Shown here: positions 53,520-61,510 of the stretch, one piece after another | How the letters are laid out: every line of letters starts with the position of its first letter | How positions within the stretch are numbered: position 1 is the first letter of the stretch | DNA from: a virus | IMG/VR virus record: IMGVR_UViG_3300022932_000018 | Span: 1 to 64,000 of that record | Length of the DNA: 64,000 nt | Strand: one strand, 5' to 3' | Notes under the pieces: generated by a model | Told to the model about the DNA's origin: nothing | The model's input: the letters and a program-made list of their open reading frames with translations, nothing else | The model's database searches: none | Made by a program: the position numbers and the translations under genes

Positions 53520-54337
53520 TCTTTTATTTTTTTGAGTAATGATTTTGGATTGAATGGTTCTGCCAGGATGATGCCCGGTTCCGGTGATGATGCGATGATG
53601 TGGGAGCCAAGTAGTATTTTGCCTGCCTTGAGGATGCAGGCAGTCAGGTGCTTTTTATCTTCTTCCGGCACTTTGAACCTGAGTATATTCAGGTCTTTGT
53701 AGTATCCGTCGTCCAACAGGAATGGGAGGTCTGCGTCTTCAGCGTGGTAAATCCAGGAGAACTTGCTTTCCCCGGTTTCTTGTGCCAGTTCACGGATAGC
53801 AGGAAGGTCTTTGAAGTAAGGCAGGTAGACAATGAGCTCTCCATGGTCAACGTTTGCGACGCAGGCGCCAGAAACTATCTGCCAGTAGAACTTTTCTCCG
53901 TCCGGGTGGTTCTCCCGAATCGCGTTCATGGCGTCCATGCCTGTGAGCCCATCGTAGAGTGGTTGAACCAGCTTTACGAAGCTCTTTAGTGTCATGGGGC
54001 ACTTCTGCTCGGCTACTGCTCTTTCGTTGTCATACTTGTAAGCATCAATAGAGCTGGCCCAATAGTTTATGGTCGGGTGAACCATTGTTTCCTTTGAATT
54101 GCGCGAGTAGGCTGTGCTGAGCTTTTCGTCGAAAGTGTATTGCTCAAGAAGTGTTCCCCAGGTCAGTGGCCGGGCGTTGCTTTCAGAGTCAATGCAGCGT
54201 CCCAGCCGGCGTTCAAAAATCTTTTCTTCGATGTAGGTCAGTGCCGCCTTTAGAAATTCGCCCTTGCTACTCAATTTAGCAAGGACGAATATTTCTGAAC
54301 CAGTAAAGTTGCCGATTCTCTCTTTGTTGAAAATCAT
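53516..54337 (-). CDS. YqaJ-type viral exonuclease
   Basis: A 273-residue protein. NKERIGNFTGSEIFVLAK at the start is the YqaJ 'RxxxITGS' type signature, and NERAVAEQKCPM near 105-116 gives the PDDEXK ExK pair. With the next gene it forms a two-component recombination system: the exonuclease resects DNA ends, the annealing partner pairs strands. The strict catalytic set cannot be confirmed by eye. Confidence 0.65.
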   Translation of the reverse strand: MIFNKERIGNFTGSEIFVLAKLSSKGEFLKAALTYIEEKIFERRLGRCIDSESNARPLTWGTLLEQYTFDEKLSTAYSRNSKETMVHPTINYWASSIDAYKYDNERAVAEQKCPMTLKSFVKLVQPLYDGLTGMDAMNAIRENHPDGEKFYWQIVSGACVANVDHGELIVYLPYFKDLPAIRELAQETGESKFSWIYHAEDADLPFLLDDGYYKDLNILRFKVPEEDKKHLTACILKAGKILLGSHIIASSPEPGIILAEPFNPKSLLKKIKE

Positions 54338-54340
54338 GCT

Positions 54341-55255
54341 TTACAGAGCTTGTAGCTGTTTGAACAACTTGGCATACGACTTTTCTTCTTTGTTGTCGAT
54401 AATGCGCTTTGCATTTGCCTTTTCTTCTTCTGGCAGTGCTTCCAGCTTCATTTCGTACAGCATATTCAGTGTGTCGTAGTCCACCTTGTCTGTAGCTGTT
54501 GGTTCCGGCGAGAAAATATCTTTGGCATTGCTTTCGCCGTTTTTGATGGCAGCCTTAAATCCTGTCAGTGCTTCAAGTTTGTCGAGGTCGATATCGCCTA
54601 CTTTTTGAATGCCGAGTGTATCGCAAAGCTGCTTTTCTGTAACGCCAATGCTTTTGAAGTAGGCCACAGCCTTGTCGCGGCGCGCGTTCAGTGTTTCGGC
54701 TGTGCCCCGGGCAACTTCTTTGGCCTTGTCGTGAATGTCAGAAACCAGGGCAGCCGGGATGACTTTGAATATCGCATTTCTCACGGCGATGGCAATTGCT
54801 GCATTACCAGTCATTACAATCATGTCCTGGTTGTATTTTTTCCCGTTCTTATCGGTAATCTTACGATTGACCTCTACCGTAGCTTTTACGTTATTTTCGA
54901 GGTCAATGCAAACACCTTGGGCAACAAGAGTTTTTCCATCGTTTGAGATGACCCGGCCACCATACTGTATGTTGGTGTAGGATGCGGCAATGATTTCAGC
55001 AAGACGAATGCTGGGACCTTCAAGGCGTGTTCCACCTCGAGGCAGAGCGTAAGTACAGGCAGCGGCGGTTTCTTCGCTGAATGTAGCCATGCTGAGTGCC
55101 TTGTCGCGGAACTTCTGTAGTGAGCGGGGGAAGGCACGCGCTGTCGCGATTGTGCTGTCGATTTCCACGCGTAGCTGCATTGCTGCGAATTCGCTTGGCA
55201 CTTCCTGCACTTGTGTAAGTTCAGTGTTCTGGGTTTGTTGGAGTTGACTGTTCAT
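54341..55255 (-). CDS. Single-strand annealing/recombination protein candidate (304 aa)
   Basis: Directly upstream of the YqaJ-type exonuclease in the same operon. It has a folded N-terminal 200 residues (ACTYALPRGGTRLEGPSIRLA and on) and a helical C-terminus. Family unnamed from sequence alone, but position and size fit a phage recombinase that cooperates with the exonuclease. RecT/ERF membership is not proven. Confidence 0.5.
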   Translation of the reverse strand: MNSQLQQTQNTELTQVQEVPSEFAAMQLRVEIDSTIATARAFPRSLQKFRDKALSMATFSEETAAACTYALPRGGTRLEGPSIRLAEIIAASYTNIQYGGRVISNDGKTLVAQGVCIDLENNVKATVEVNRKITDKNGKKYNQDMIVMTGNAAIAIAVRNAIFKVIPAALVSDIHDKAKEVARGTAETLNARRDKAVAYFKSIGVTEKQLCDTLGIQKVGDIDLDKLEALTGFKAAIKNGESNAKDIFSPEPTATDKVDYDTLNMLYEMKLEALPEEEKANAKRIIDNKEEKSYAKLFKQLQAL

Positions 55256-55520
55256 GGTTTTTTAAGGCTTCTGTGAGTTTTTCGATGATTGTTTCTTTAG
55301 AATTGCAGCGGAACCAGTCGTGAATGTCAATGAGGATTTCGCACTGCCGGTTTGGATGCCCCGGGGGATATGTCCGGTCTATTGCTGGCTGCTCGATTAA
55401 TCCTGCAGGCGTGGCGTGTAATGCTTTGAGGATGTCTTCATGCGGTATGTCTGCAATGAGGTTGCCATTGTGAGCAAAGCATTCCACTGAGGCTGGACAC
55501 AGGTAGTAGTCGTCGATCAT
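55221..55520 (-). CDS. Hypothetical protein (99 aa)
   Basis: Starts MIDDYYLCPASVECFAHNGN. An acidic protein with two Cys in the N-terminal half and a helical C-terminus. It overlaps the annealing-protein gene by 35 bases. Function unknown. Confidence 0.5.
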   Translation of the reverse strand: MIDDYYLCPASVECFAHNGNLIADIPHEDILKALHATPAGLIEQPAIDRTYPPGHPNRQCEILIDIHDWFRCNSKETIIEKLTEALKNHEQSTPTNPEH

Positions 55521-55738
55521 TAGATTTCAGTTTCAGTGCACTCAATCCACTTTTCTTCGGCGGGAATATTGAGGTCATTCACGTCACAATCTCCCATTGC
55601 GTCGCTTACTGGTATGCGGTCTGTCACGGGGAAAAGGTTTTGTTTGGTTGTTTTAATATGCCGAACATAGTCTTCGGCCATGGTGGCTATTTCCGATGGC
55701 ATTTTTGGTCGTTTTTGGGTCGGTAAATAAAAAGCCAA
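55520..55738 (-). CDS. Hypothetical protein (72 aa)
   Basis: Begins MAFYLPTQKRPKMPSEIATM; an alternative start at residue 13 would give 60 residues. Overlaps the following gene by one base. Charged, soluble, unknown. Confidence 0.45.
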   Translation of the reverse strand: MAFYLPTQKRPKMPSEIATMAEDYVRHIKTTKQNLFPVTDRIPVSDAMGDCDVNDLNIPAEEKWIECTETEI

Positions 55739-55769
55739 TAGAATGGCGGGTAAAGGATGATTGCAAGGA

Positions 55770-56057
55770 TTAGAGTACTACCGTCCATGATTTCGTGAGC
55801 AATTCGATTTGACGATGGAGGCAGTGGTTTTGGAGCCGGTTGATGTGCCAGGGTGCTTCTGGCAGGTGCTCATACTGTTGGCCCAGGCATTGCAGCTGTG
55901 TGGCGATGTAGTTGACCTTGCGTACGGTCTTTGCTTTGGCAATTTCGAGCCGGAAGAACAGAATTTCGTCTAGAAAACCATTGAGATCGAGAGCGGACTG
56001 CTTTTCTACGCTGCGGAGCGTAAAGAGGGTGACGATGAAGTTGAGTGCTTTTTTCAT
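55770..56057 (-). CDS. Hypothetical protein (95 aa)
   Basis: Starts MKKALNFIVTLFTLRSVEKQ. The N-terminus is slightly hydrophobic and the remainder helical. Overlaps the upstream gene by four bases. Function unknown. Confidence 0.55.
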   Translation of the reverse strand: MKKALNFIVTLFTLRSVEKQSALDLNGFLDEILFFRLEIAKAKTVRKVNYIATQLQCLGQQYEHLPEAPWHINRLQNHCLHRQIELLTKSWTVVL

Positions 56058-56371
56058 TGTCTGAATTTGGTGATAGATGATGTAAAGGATGTGTAGAGCG
56101 GGTTCCGGATGATGTACTTCTTGTCGGCTAAATAGCGCTTGTCGTCCTCGGTGGCGTCGGTAATGATTACCCGGCAGTCAATCTGTGTGCTGGATTTCCT
56201 GACAACCGATTGTTTTTTGATTATGGTCGTGACGCGGTTGCAGAGAACGTATGGACCTTTGGTTGGTCCGAAGATAAACTGCCCAGCTATTCTCCTGCTG
56301 CCAAATATTCCGATGCAGGAACCTCCGTCTGCGTCCCATACTGTGCATGGTAGATGTGCGTTGGTTGTCAT
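56054..56371 (-). CDS. Hypothetical protein (105 aa)
   Basis: A beta-rich protein starting MTTNAHLPCTVWDADGGSCI. Part of the same compact leftward run. Function unknown. Confidence 0.55.
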   Translation of the reverse strand: MTTNAHLPCTVWDADGGSCIGIFGSRRIAGQFIFGPTKGPYVLCNRVTTIIKKQSVVRKSSTQIDCRVIITDATEDDKRYLADKKYIIRNPLYTSFTSSITKFRQ

Positions 56372-56377
56372 CTCAGT

Positions 56378-56497
56378 CTATTTTAGAGCCTGCCGAACAA
56401 CGGCAATGGCATAGATTACAATATAGAGCACAAGCAGCAGGAAAAAGAATACGCCTACCGGGTGGCCTGTTTCAACGAACGTGATAATTCTTTTCAT
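56378..56497 (-). CDS. Tiny membrane protein (39 aa)
   Basis: One hydrophobic helix covers most of the protein (from PVGVFFFLLLVLYIVI to AIAVV), flanked by basic ends. It ends 6 nt before the next start. One of several phage mini membrane proteins; function unknown. Confidence 0.5.
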   Translation of the reverse strand: MKRIITFVETGHPVGVFFFLLLVLYIVIYAIAVVRQALK

Positions 56498-56518
56498 TTT
56501 GATGTTGGTATTTTGTGG

Positions 56519-56710
56519 TTACGCAATCGCAGCTTCACGCTTCTCGTAAAACTCTTTGATGACCTGGAAGGTGTGCATGGTACAGGTTCCCTGGTTGAGC
56601 GCTTTGCCGATTGTCTTTGTAGAAACGCCAGCCAGCGAGGAAAGTGTAAAAACGTCGCCCATTTCCTTGAGCAGCTTCCATTTATTTAGTTTTCGTTGTT
56701 CTATTTTCAT
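56519..56710 (-). CDS. Small helix-turn-helix protein (63 aa)
   Basis: MKIEQRKLNKWKLLKEMGDV followed by FTLSSLAGVSTKTIGKALNQ, a helix-turn-helix-like arrangement. A short regulator, possibly of the lysis-lysogeny switch or of the RNA leader upstream. It follows the 450-nt untranslated region 56711-57165. Confidence 0.55.
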   Translation of the reverse strand: MKIEQRKLNKWKLLKEMGDVFTLSSLAGVSTKTIGKALNQGTCTMHTFQVIKEFYEKREAAIA

Positions 56711-57165
56711 GGTTTGATTGTGTTCGGTCTTTGGTAAATATAGGAATCAAATCGGAATCTACCAATAGGCAAAAAAATATCCGACCAAAATAGTCAGATT
56801 TACGCTGTTTTCTTGTGTAGTGGGCATACCCGCCCTATATCCTTGAACAACCCGTTTGCAGGTTTATTGAAGGGCTTCGGACTGGTGCTCTACGAGTGGT
56901 GTAGTCCTACGGCCTTTACTATGCGTCCCATATCCTGTGGGCGAAATGCTGGGTTGGGGCTCTTTCGAGTGTTCATTGTCGCTTGTTGTCGGCGGTGGGA
57001 CATGGCACGCACTGGTTAGCATTCCGATATTTTCAACTTTGTCAACCTCCACACTGAATTGTGATTTCAGCGCTTACAAGCAAAGTGCTCTAGCATAAAA
57101 AAGCTAATCATTCATTTGGCAGGCTTTCCTTCCATACCGAGGGAGAATCAAGTGTTAAAACCTCT
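56711..57165 (-). ncRNA. Long untranslated leader or RNA candidate
   Basis: About 455 bases with no supported gene between a host-type promoter (57171) and the small HTH gene. It is rich in short inverted repeats, for example AGC...GCT around 57101-57114. It could be a long regulatory leader for the HTH gene or a separate RNA. No conserved RNA family recognised. Confidence 0.35.
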
Positions 57166-57170
57166 TGGCG

Positions 57171-57178
57171 CAAATGTA
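57171..57178 (-). promoter_or_regulatory. Host-type promoter before the long leader
   Basis: TACATTTG, with 15 bases (CAAATGTAGGGAAAG on the plus strand) identical to the promoter at 2497. The -33 position is TTTT instead of TTTG. It abuts the terminator at 57201-57222. Confidence 0.4.
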
Positions 57179-57200
57179 GGGAAAGTTTGGACAATAAAAA

Positions 57201-57222
57201 AAGCCCAGCAGGATCTGGGCTT
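57201..57222. terminator. Strong intrinsic terminator
   Basis: AGCCCAG-ATCCTG-CTGGGCT with a 7-nt T-run leftwards. It ends the operon that includes 57301-57561. Confidence 0.8.
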
Positions 57223-57300
57223 TTGTGTAAGGGAATGAGGAAAGCATTCGTCCTACTGCTTGTAAGGTTGACTGCAAAGATAGAATCATTCCTGATAAAT

Positions 57301-57561
57301 TCACTCAGGAATTTTCAGTTCTTTTATGTGGGAAACTGCTTCTTCTGCTGTGAGACCGAGAAGGAACATGGTACCCATTGCATCTTGCATTCCTTCGGCA
57401 AGGGTGATTTTCTTAGAAACCTGCTGTATCCACGGTAGGTAGCCTGTGTCCTGACTGGCCATTTTGTGTGGGGTAAGGTCAGATAGCGCTACCGTTTCAG
57501 GCGCCGGCACAGTCATGCGTCCTTTGTCCATGGTGATGGTCGTGTCTTTTTTCTTGGGCAT
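57301..57561 (-). CDS. Hypothetical protein (86 aa)
   Basis: Starts MPKKKDTTITMDKGRMTVPA. A mostly helical protein with a charged start and a C-terminal helix. It is the last gene before a strong terminator. Function unknown. Confidence 0.55.
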   Translation of the reverse strand: MPKKKDTTITMDKGRMTVPAPETVALSDLTPHKMASQDTGYLPWIQQVSKKITLAEGMQDAMGTMFLLGLTAEEAVSHIKELKIPE

Positions 57562-57562
57562 T

Positions 57563-57742
57563 TCAATAATCTTGAGGGAGTGATTTGATGGAGAAAAAGT
57601 TTCTGATTTCTTCTTTGGCTGAGTGGGGATGGAACATCAGAAGGTGGGATAATGCCCGGAGTAGTTTGCTGGCCAGGTAGAGGGTGGCACCGATGATGTA
57701 CAGGAGAACCAGTAGAGGGTAAAGGAATTTTATTGCTTTCAT
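57563..57742 (-). CDS. Small membrane protein (59 aa)
   Basis: MKAIKFLYPLLVLLYIIGAT gives one transmembrane helix; the C-terminal half is polar. It overlaps the start of its neighbour by four bases. Function unknown. Confidence 0.5.
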   Translation of the reverse strand: MKAIKFLYPLLVLLYIIGATLYLASKLLRALSHLLMFHPHSAKEEIRNFFSIKSLPQDY

Positions 57743-58017
57743 TCTTTCGGTTTTCTGATTCTGCGGGTGGTGTTCTTGTCTTTGATGTGGACCGTCAGCT
57801 TCTTGTGCAAGGCTTCCAAAAGTAGTTCAGCTTTGTAGTCCGTCAGCAATTCGTGATTTTTCTGCAGGGTCTTGATCGCGTCGAGCTCACCCTGGAAGAT
57901 TGCGATTTCTTCGCTGTCGTAGAGCAGCCCCTGGTCGAGTAATTGCTTTGCGATGCTCTTTGTCTTTGACCGGAAGTTGATTGGCACCCGGTATATGAGA
58001 ACGTCTCTTTTTTTCAT
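57739..58017 (-). CDS. Hypothetical protein (92 aa)
   Basis: A highly charged, helical protein starting MKKRDVLIYRVPINFRSKTK. Overlaps the small membrane protein gene by four bases (ATGA). Function unknown. Confidence 0.55.
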   Translation of the reverse strand: MKKRDVLIYRVPINFRSKTKSIAKQLLDQGLLYDSEEIAIFQGELDAIKTLQKNHELLTDYKAELLLEALHKKLTVHIKDKNTTRRIRKPKE

Positions 58018-58032
58018 CGGAGTTTGGATGGT

Positions 58033-58209
58033 TTATGATTGGTGAGCCTCAATTGCAGTGATCAGGCCTATGATAGCTATTGCTAACGCCGACACAATGC
58101 GAAGTGCTATGTGCCAATCTGTAGGTCTAAGCGAAGCAGCGCCAATAGATGCTCCCAAATAAACAAATGCGATACACAAAATGCCTGTGAGTAGTGTCTT
58201 CCTTTTCAT
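58033..58209 (-). CDS. Small two-span membrane protein (58 aa)
   Basis: MKRKTLLTGILCIAFVYLGA and ALRIVSALAIAIIGLI give two hydrophobic segments. The leader has GGAG just before the ATG. Function unknown; one of the run of mini membrane proteins in this region. Confidence 0.5.
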   Translation of the reverse strand: MKRKTLLTGILCIAFVYLGASIGAASLRPTDWHIALRIVSALAIAIIGLITAIEAHQS

Positions 58210-58248
58210 CTCCTTCTGCGCTCTTTACCCGTGCGCGGCGGTTGGTGG

Positions 58249-58422
58249 TTAGATAGAAATAAGGTGCACCGTATGCGTGGCGGTCATGTCGAATTTCAGC
58301 AGATGCATTCTACCTCGGGCCTGCTCTTTTTGCTCGGCGTCGCTTGGTTGATAGCCATCATGCTTTGAGGTGTCACAGGTTACTCTTCCTTGCGCATCCA
58401 CTATCTGGTAGTAATACTTCAT
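58249..58422 (-). CDS. Small hypothetical protein (57 aa)
   Basis: Starts MKYYYQIVDAQGRVTCDTSK at 58422, overlapping the preceding gene's end. Beta-stranded then charged. Function unknown. Confidence 0.5.
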   Translation of the reverse strand: MKYYYQIVDAQGRVTCDTSKHDGYQPSDAEQKEQARGRMHLLKFDMTATHTVHLISI

Positions 58423-58808
58423 TGTTCCGGTGCGGGGGTTGGGGTGAGGGAGGTGTTGCATTCGGCAACAGTAAGGTAGCCGAGTTCTATGAGTTTTATC
58501 ACATGGTCAGCGAGCCATTGGGCATTCCATATCTGAGAATCGAATGCTTCAACATCTTCTAGCATTTCACGGCTGATGCGGTCGCTGTCATGATATATTG
58601 CAGCCATTGCACCCAATTCTGCGATAGTGAAAGCATCGGCCTCATGCGTTCCTTCAACCGGTGCATCTTTGGAAAGAATGCCAAACCATGAGTTCCCATC
58701 AGGGAATCCTACATAGGCATAGCAGAAATAAGATGTTGACTGTGCTATCCCTAATTGTTGAAGCTTCCTTGCCTGCTCGACTGTGCACACTTGTTGTTCT
58801 ATTTTCAT
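58419..58808 (-). CDS. Hypothetical protein, paralogue of 46231-46641 (129 aa)
   Basis: MKIEQQVCTVEQARKLQQLG is nearly the same start as in 46231-46641, and both have an AFTIAELxA segment. The C-terminal halves differ. Likely an ancient duplication within the phage lineage. Function unknown. Confidence 0.6.
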   Translation of the reverse strand: MKIEQQVCTVEQARKLQQLGIAQSTSYFCYAYVGFPDGNSWFGILSKDAPVEGTHEADAFTIAELGAMAAIYHDSDRISREMLEDVEAFDSQIWNAQWLADHVIKLIELGYLTVAECNTSLTPTPAPEQ

Positions 58809-58818
58809 GCTTTTAATT

Positions 58819-59124
58819 TTATTTTACCCATCCTTTTGATATGATATAGGATTCAACTGTTGCGAATAGCTCTGGAATAGATTCGGCCTCTATGCGGTGT
58901 TTCCAATCACAAACCAGTTCCATAGAAACGGCCTTAGCGATCATGTGATCAACGCTTTCTACCAATATCTCTTGCTTTGCCCCCTCCAGAACCATATCGT
59001 AATAGCGGCGCGGGTAGATGCTCCCGTCGAGGAAGTAGAATATATAGCCACAGCAGTGATTGCTTTCTATGCGGTAGTCGATTTCACGCTCATTTAGGAA
59101 TGCAAATATTTCTTCAATGTTCAT
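58819..59124 (-). CDS. Hypothetical protein (101 aa)
   Basis: Starts MNIEEIFAFLNEREIDYRIE, with two adjacent Cys near residue 24. Acidic, mixed alpha/beta. Function unknown. Confidence 0.55.
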   Translation of the reverse strand: MNIEEIFAFLNEREIDYRIESNHCCGYIFYFLDGSIYPRRYYDMVLEGAKQEILVESVDHMIAKAVSMELVCDWKHRIEAESIPELFATVESYIISKGWVK

Positions 59125-59184
59125 CCTTTCAATTTTTCGGGTTAATAATGGTTTGGGCTTCTTTGAGGGCGGGCTGTGTGGGAT

Positions 59185-59724
59185 TTATAGGGCGTTATCT
59201 TTTTTATACTTTATGTAGGCTATCCCGGCTAACATTGCTGTATTGAAAGTGCCTATAAATACTTTTTTATTTTTAACAGAAATCACCGCAACAAATTTTA
59301 CTTTCCCATTCTTCTGTTTGCCTCTCCATACGCCAGTAAAGAATGTTGTTTTGTTCGGGTTTTTCCATTTTGTAGATGGGTTCATTACGTTCTCTCTTTG
59401 TGAAACGTATCTCAGGTTCTCAAGGCGGTTGTTCAATGGGTTGCCGTCAATATGGTCAACACACATTCCATTAGGGCAGGTTCCTACAAAGGCTTCCATT
59501 ACTAGTCGGTGCGTAAGAAACCTGTAGAGCTTATATTTAATCATACAGTTGGTTGTATGATATCCGCTACGAGTACGGTTTTGCAACAATATCTTCTCGG
59601 ACCTTACTCTTGGATGAAGGTTTTCCCTTTCGTATTCCAGGTGAACTCTCTTTGCTCTACCTAAATTAGAAACCTGCAATATCCCAATAGCAGACGGAAC
59701 GTCTTTCCATATTTCCTGTTCCAT
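59185..59724 (-). CDS. HNH homing endonuclease with NUMOD4-like and AP2-like domains
   Basis: The start at 59724 (MEQEIWKDVPSAIGILQVSN) opens with the NUMOD4-like DNA-binding motif. The HNH core follows, with CVDHIDGNPLNNRLENLR near 92-109. The C-terminal region (FFTGVWRGKQKNGKVKFVAV then FIGTFNTAMLAGIAYI) resembles an AP2-type DNA-binding domain. Length 179. It is probably a mobile genetic element inserted in the accessory block. Confidence 0.75.
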   Translation of the reverse strand: MEQEIWKDVPSAIGILQVSNLGRAKRVHLEYERENLHPRVRSEKILLQNRTRSGYHTTNCMIKYKLYRFLTHRLVMEAFVGTCPNGMCVDHIDGNPLNNRLENLRYVSQRENVMNPSTKWKNPNKTTFFTGVWRGKQKNGKVKFVAVISVKNKKVFIGTFNTAMLAGIAYIKYKKDNAL

Positions 59725-59766
59725 AAAATGAAAATGCTCCGCATACAAGTGGCTTATCAGTATCAA

Positions 59767-60075
59767 TCCATTGGAAGGAACTGCACTTGTACGCAGGAGC
59801 GTATTCTAAATTATTTGAGTAGGGGAACATGAATTGAACTGATAAGCACAGCTAAGATACGACTTTTATCTCAAATCTCGCTGTTCGTTTCATGGGGTGG
59901 TTTTAGTCATGCTTTTTAATAAAATTATATGTATAGGCTATGAATGATATTGATGCGCATATGCAAGAAACCGAAAGCATCAAGAAAAGGCATAAATCAT
60001 CAGAAGGACGCAAACCTCCGTATTTACATGCGCCCCATATTGACCATGCAAGAACCACAAGGAAATTAATGTACT
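59767..60075. other. Mostly non-coding spacer
   Basis: Lies between the homing endonuclease and the leftward gene ending at 60076. It contains the weakly supported rightward frame at 59940-60110; otherwise A/T-rich with no clear signals. Confidence 0.5.
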
Positions 60076-60110
60076 TCATTTCATCAATTTTACCAGCACC
60101 CCATAAGTGA
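59940..60110 (+). CDS. Weak small rightward frame (56 aa)
   Basis: MNDIDAHMQETESIKKRHKS and a basic His-containing remainder. It is opposite in direction to its neighbours and overlaps the end of the gene at 60076. It may be noise. Confidence 0.2.
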   Translation: MNDIDAHMQETESIKKRHKSSEGRKPPYLHAPHIDHARTTRKLMYFISSILPAPHK

Positions 60111-60450
60111 TGCCGTAGTGAGAGAATAGGGATTGTGCGGATTGGAGGGCGGTGGGAAGGGGATGATTCAGGCCAAGCTCATCACCATGAGAATAGTCAA
60201 AGTAGCCTTCATACGGTTCCGGCAATGGATTTATATGCGCCGCCGCTTCCTCCTCGCTCATATCCCAACTGCGCAGGGCGATTTCGTAGGTGCCTGGGGG
60301 AAGTTGTATTGACCCCCGTTGTCCGCGCCATCTGGGGTAATAGGTCAGCCAATAATTGCGGTTGGCTGACGGGTGAATCTGTAAATCCGTAGTTTTTGGT
60401 GGCAGCCATATGAGCACATATTCTGCGGAGTTAAGGGTTACGGGTATCAT
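60076..60450 (-). CDS. Hypothetical protein (124 aa)
   Basis: Starts MIPVTLNSAEYVLIWLPPKT. Beta-rich with many Tyr and Trp, and a C-terminal helix. It overlaps the DUF551 gene by four bases. Function unknown. Confidence 0.55.
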   Translation of the reverse strand: MIPVTLNSAEYVLIWLPPKTTDLQIHPSANRNYWLTYYPRWRGQRGSIQLPPGTYEIALRSWDMSEEEAAAHINPLPEPYEGYFDYSHGDELGLNHPLPTALQSAQSLFSHYGITYGVLVKLMK

Positions 60451-60761
60451 GGTACGGGTGGTTGGGGGAGGTGCATGAAGTGGGATGGTTGGACGTTCTG
60501 CCTGCTGAATGGGTCGTCAGAATTGACCCAGCGTCCGAAGCCTTCTGACCATTCGTAATCACACCAACGCACTCCAATATAGGGGTCTGGCAAAGGCTCC
60601 CACAAGTCTACTATTGTCCCGTCCTTCGGCGCATCCGCTATCGGCAACCACTCCTTTCCATAATGCGCTGCGGCAAGGGTGGCGATGTTAGCGGACACCC
60701 GCACCGTATCAGAGTAGCCAGCATCAACCAGCATGTCGTGTATCTTGTCTTTCAGTTCCAT
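60447..60761 (-). CDS. DUF551 protein (104 aa)
   Basis: WLPIADAPKDGTIVDLWEPL and a C-terminal QPSHFMHLPQPPVP segment match DUF551. A third copy or relative in this window. Function unknown. Confidence 0.65.
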   Translation of the reverse strand: MELKDKIHDMLVDAGYSDTVRVSANIATLAAAHYGKEWLPIADAPKDGTIVDLWEPLPDPYIGVRWCDYEWSEGFGRWVNSDDPFSRQNVQPSHFMHLPQPPVP

Positions 60762-60775
60762 CAGTTTTTTGGGGT

Positions 60776-61051
60776 TTAAAAAGGCATAGGTGATGAGTCT
60801 ATCGGGGTCTCTCTATTTGAAACATAGATAGATTTAAGGTGCTCAAGATATTCTACAGGGTTTGTCCCGCTGTTCTTAAATGCCTCAGTTCGCAATAATT
60901 CCATGCATATTTCTAGGCCAAGTAAATAAAACTCTCTTGACATAATCAAGCTTTCTAGATACATGTCATGCGCATAGTTTGCATCTTGTGCATGCTGACC
61001 TTCTTCGTAGGCTTGTTCTGCTTGCTGTTCGTGGTACTGTTGTGCTTCCAT
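60776..61051 (-). CDS. Hypothetical protein (91 aa)
   Basis: Starts MEAQQYHEQQAEQAYEEGQH. Strongly helical, Gln/Glu-rich N-terminus. It overlaps the next gene by one base. Function unknown. Confidence 0.5.
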   Translation of the reverse strand: MEAQQYHEQQAEQAYEEGQHAQDANYAHDMYLESLIMSREFYLLGLEICMELLRTEAFKNSGTNPVEYLEHLKSIYVSNRETPIDSSPMPF

Positions 61052-61299
61052 CAGTCCTTATTTGAAATGGTGAAGGGGATGTCGATTGTGAGGGGGCGGA
61101 AATATTCCTTAGTCCAGCCGTTATGTATTGCGCCTTCTGGGTAAGCCTTACAAGGCATTGCCGCGCCTTCAAAAAATGAGCCTTCGTGTATCCCATTTGT
61201 AATGACAACACAGCCCATAGCCTCATTGCAAACCCATTGCGGCTTGCTCCAATCAATCTGTTCTTCTGCCGCCTGCTGCGGGATGGTTAGTTTGAGCAT
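61051..61299 (-). CDS. Hypothetical protein (82 aa)
   Basis: Starts MLKLTIPQQAAEEQIDWSKP. Mostly beta-stranded with Cys and Trp residues. Function unknown. Confidence 0.5.
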   Translation of the reverse strand: MLKLTIPQQAAEEQIDWSKPQWVCNEAMGCVVITNGIHEGSFFEGAAMPCKAYPEGAIHNGWTKEYFRPLTIDIPFTISNKD

Positions 61300-61475
61300 C
61301 AGTATTCTTTGTTTAGGAGGTTAATTGTACAGCTTATCGCACCAGCAATACAGAAAGTAAGGAACACGGAAAATAATAACAAGTCCGAGTCGTTTTTGGC
61401 GGATGCAACATTTTTGAAGTTTACTATCATTCCCATAATGGAGATTAATAGGCTGATTTGGTGGAATCTTTTCAT
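61299..61475 (-). CDS. Small two-span membrane protein (58 aa)
   Basis: MKRFHQISLLISIMGMIVNF and a second hydrophobic stretch (SVFLTFCIAGAISC). It overlaps its neighbour's start (ATGA style). Function unknown. Confidence 0.5.
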   Translation of the reverse strand: MKRFHQISLLISIMGMIVNFKNVASAKNDSDLLLFSVFLTFCIAGAISCTINLLNKEY

Positions 61476-61510
61476 GTCGTTTTTGTCTTATTAGGCGGGT
61501 GCAGCCTGGG

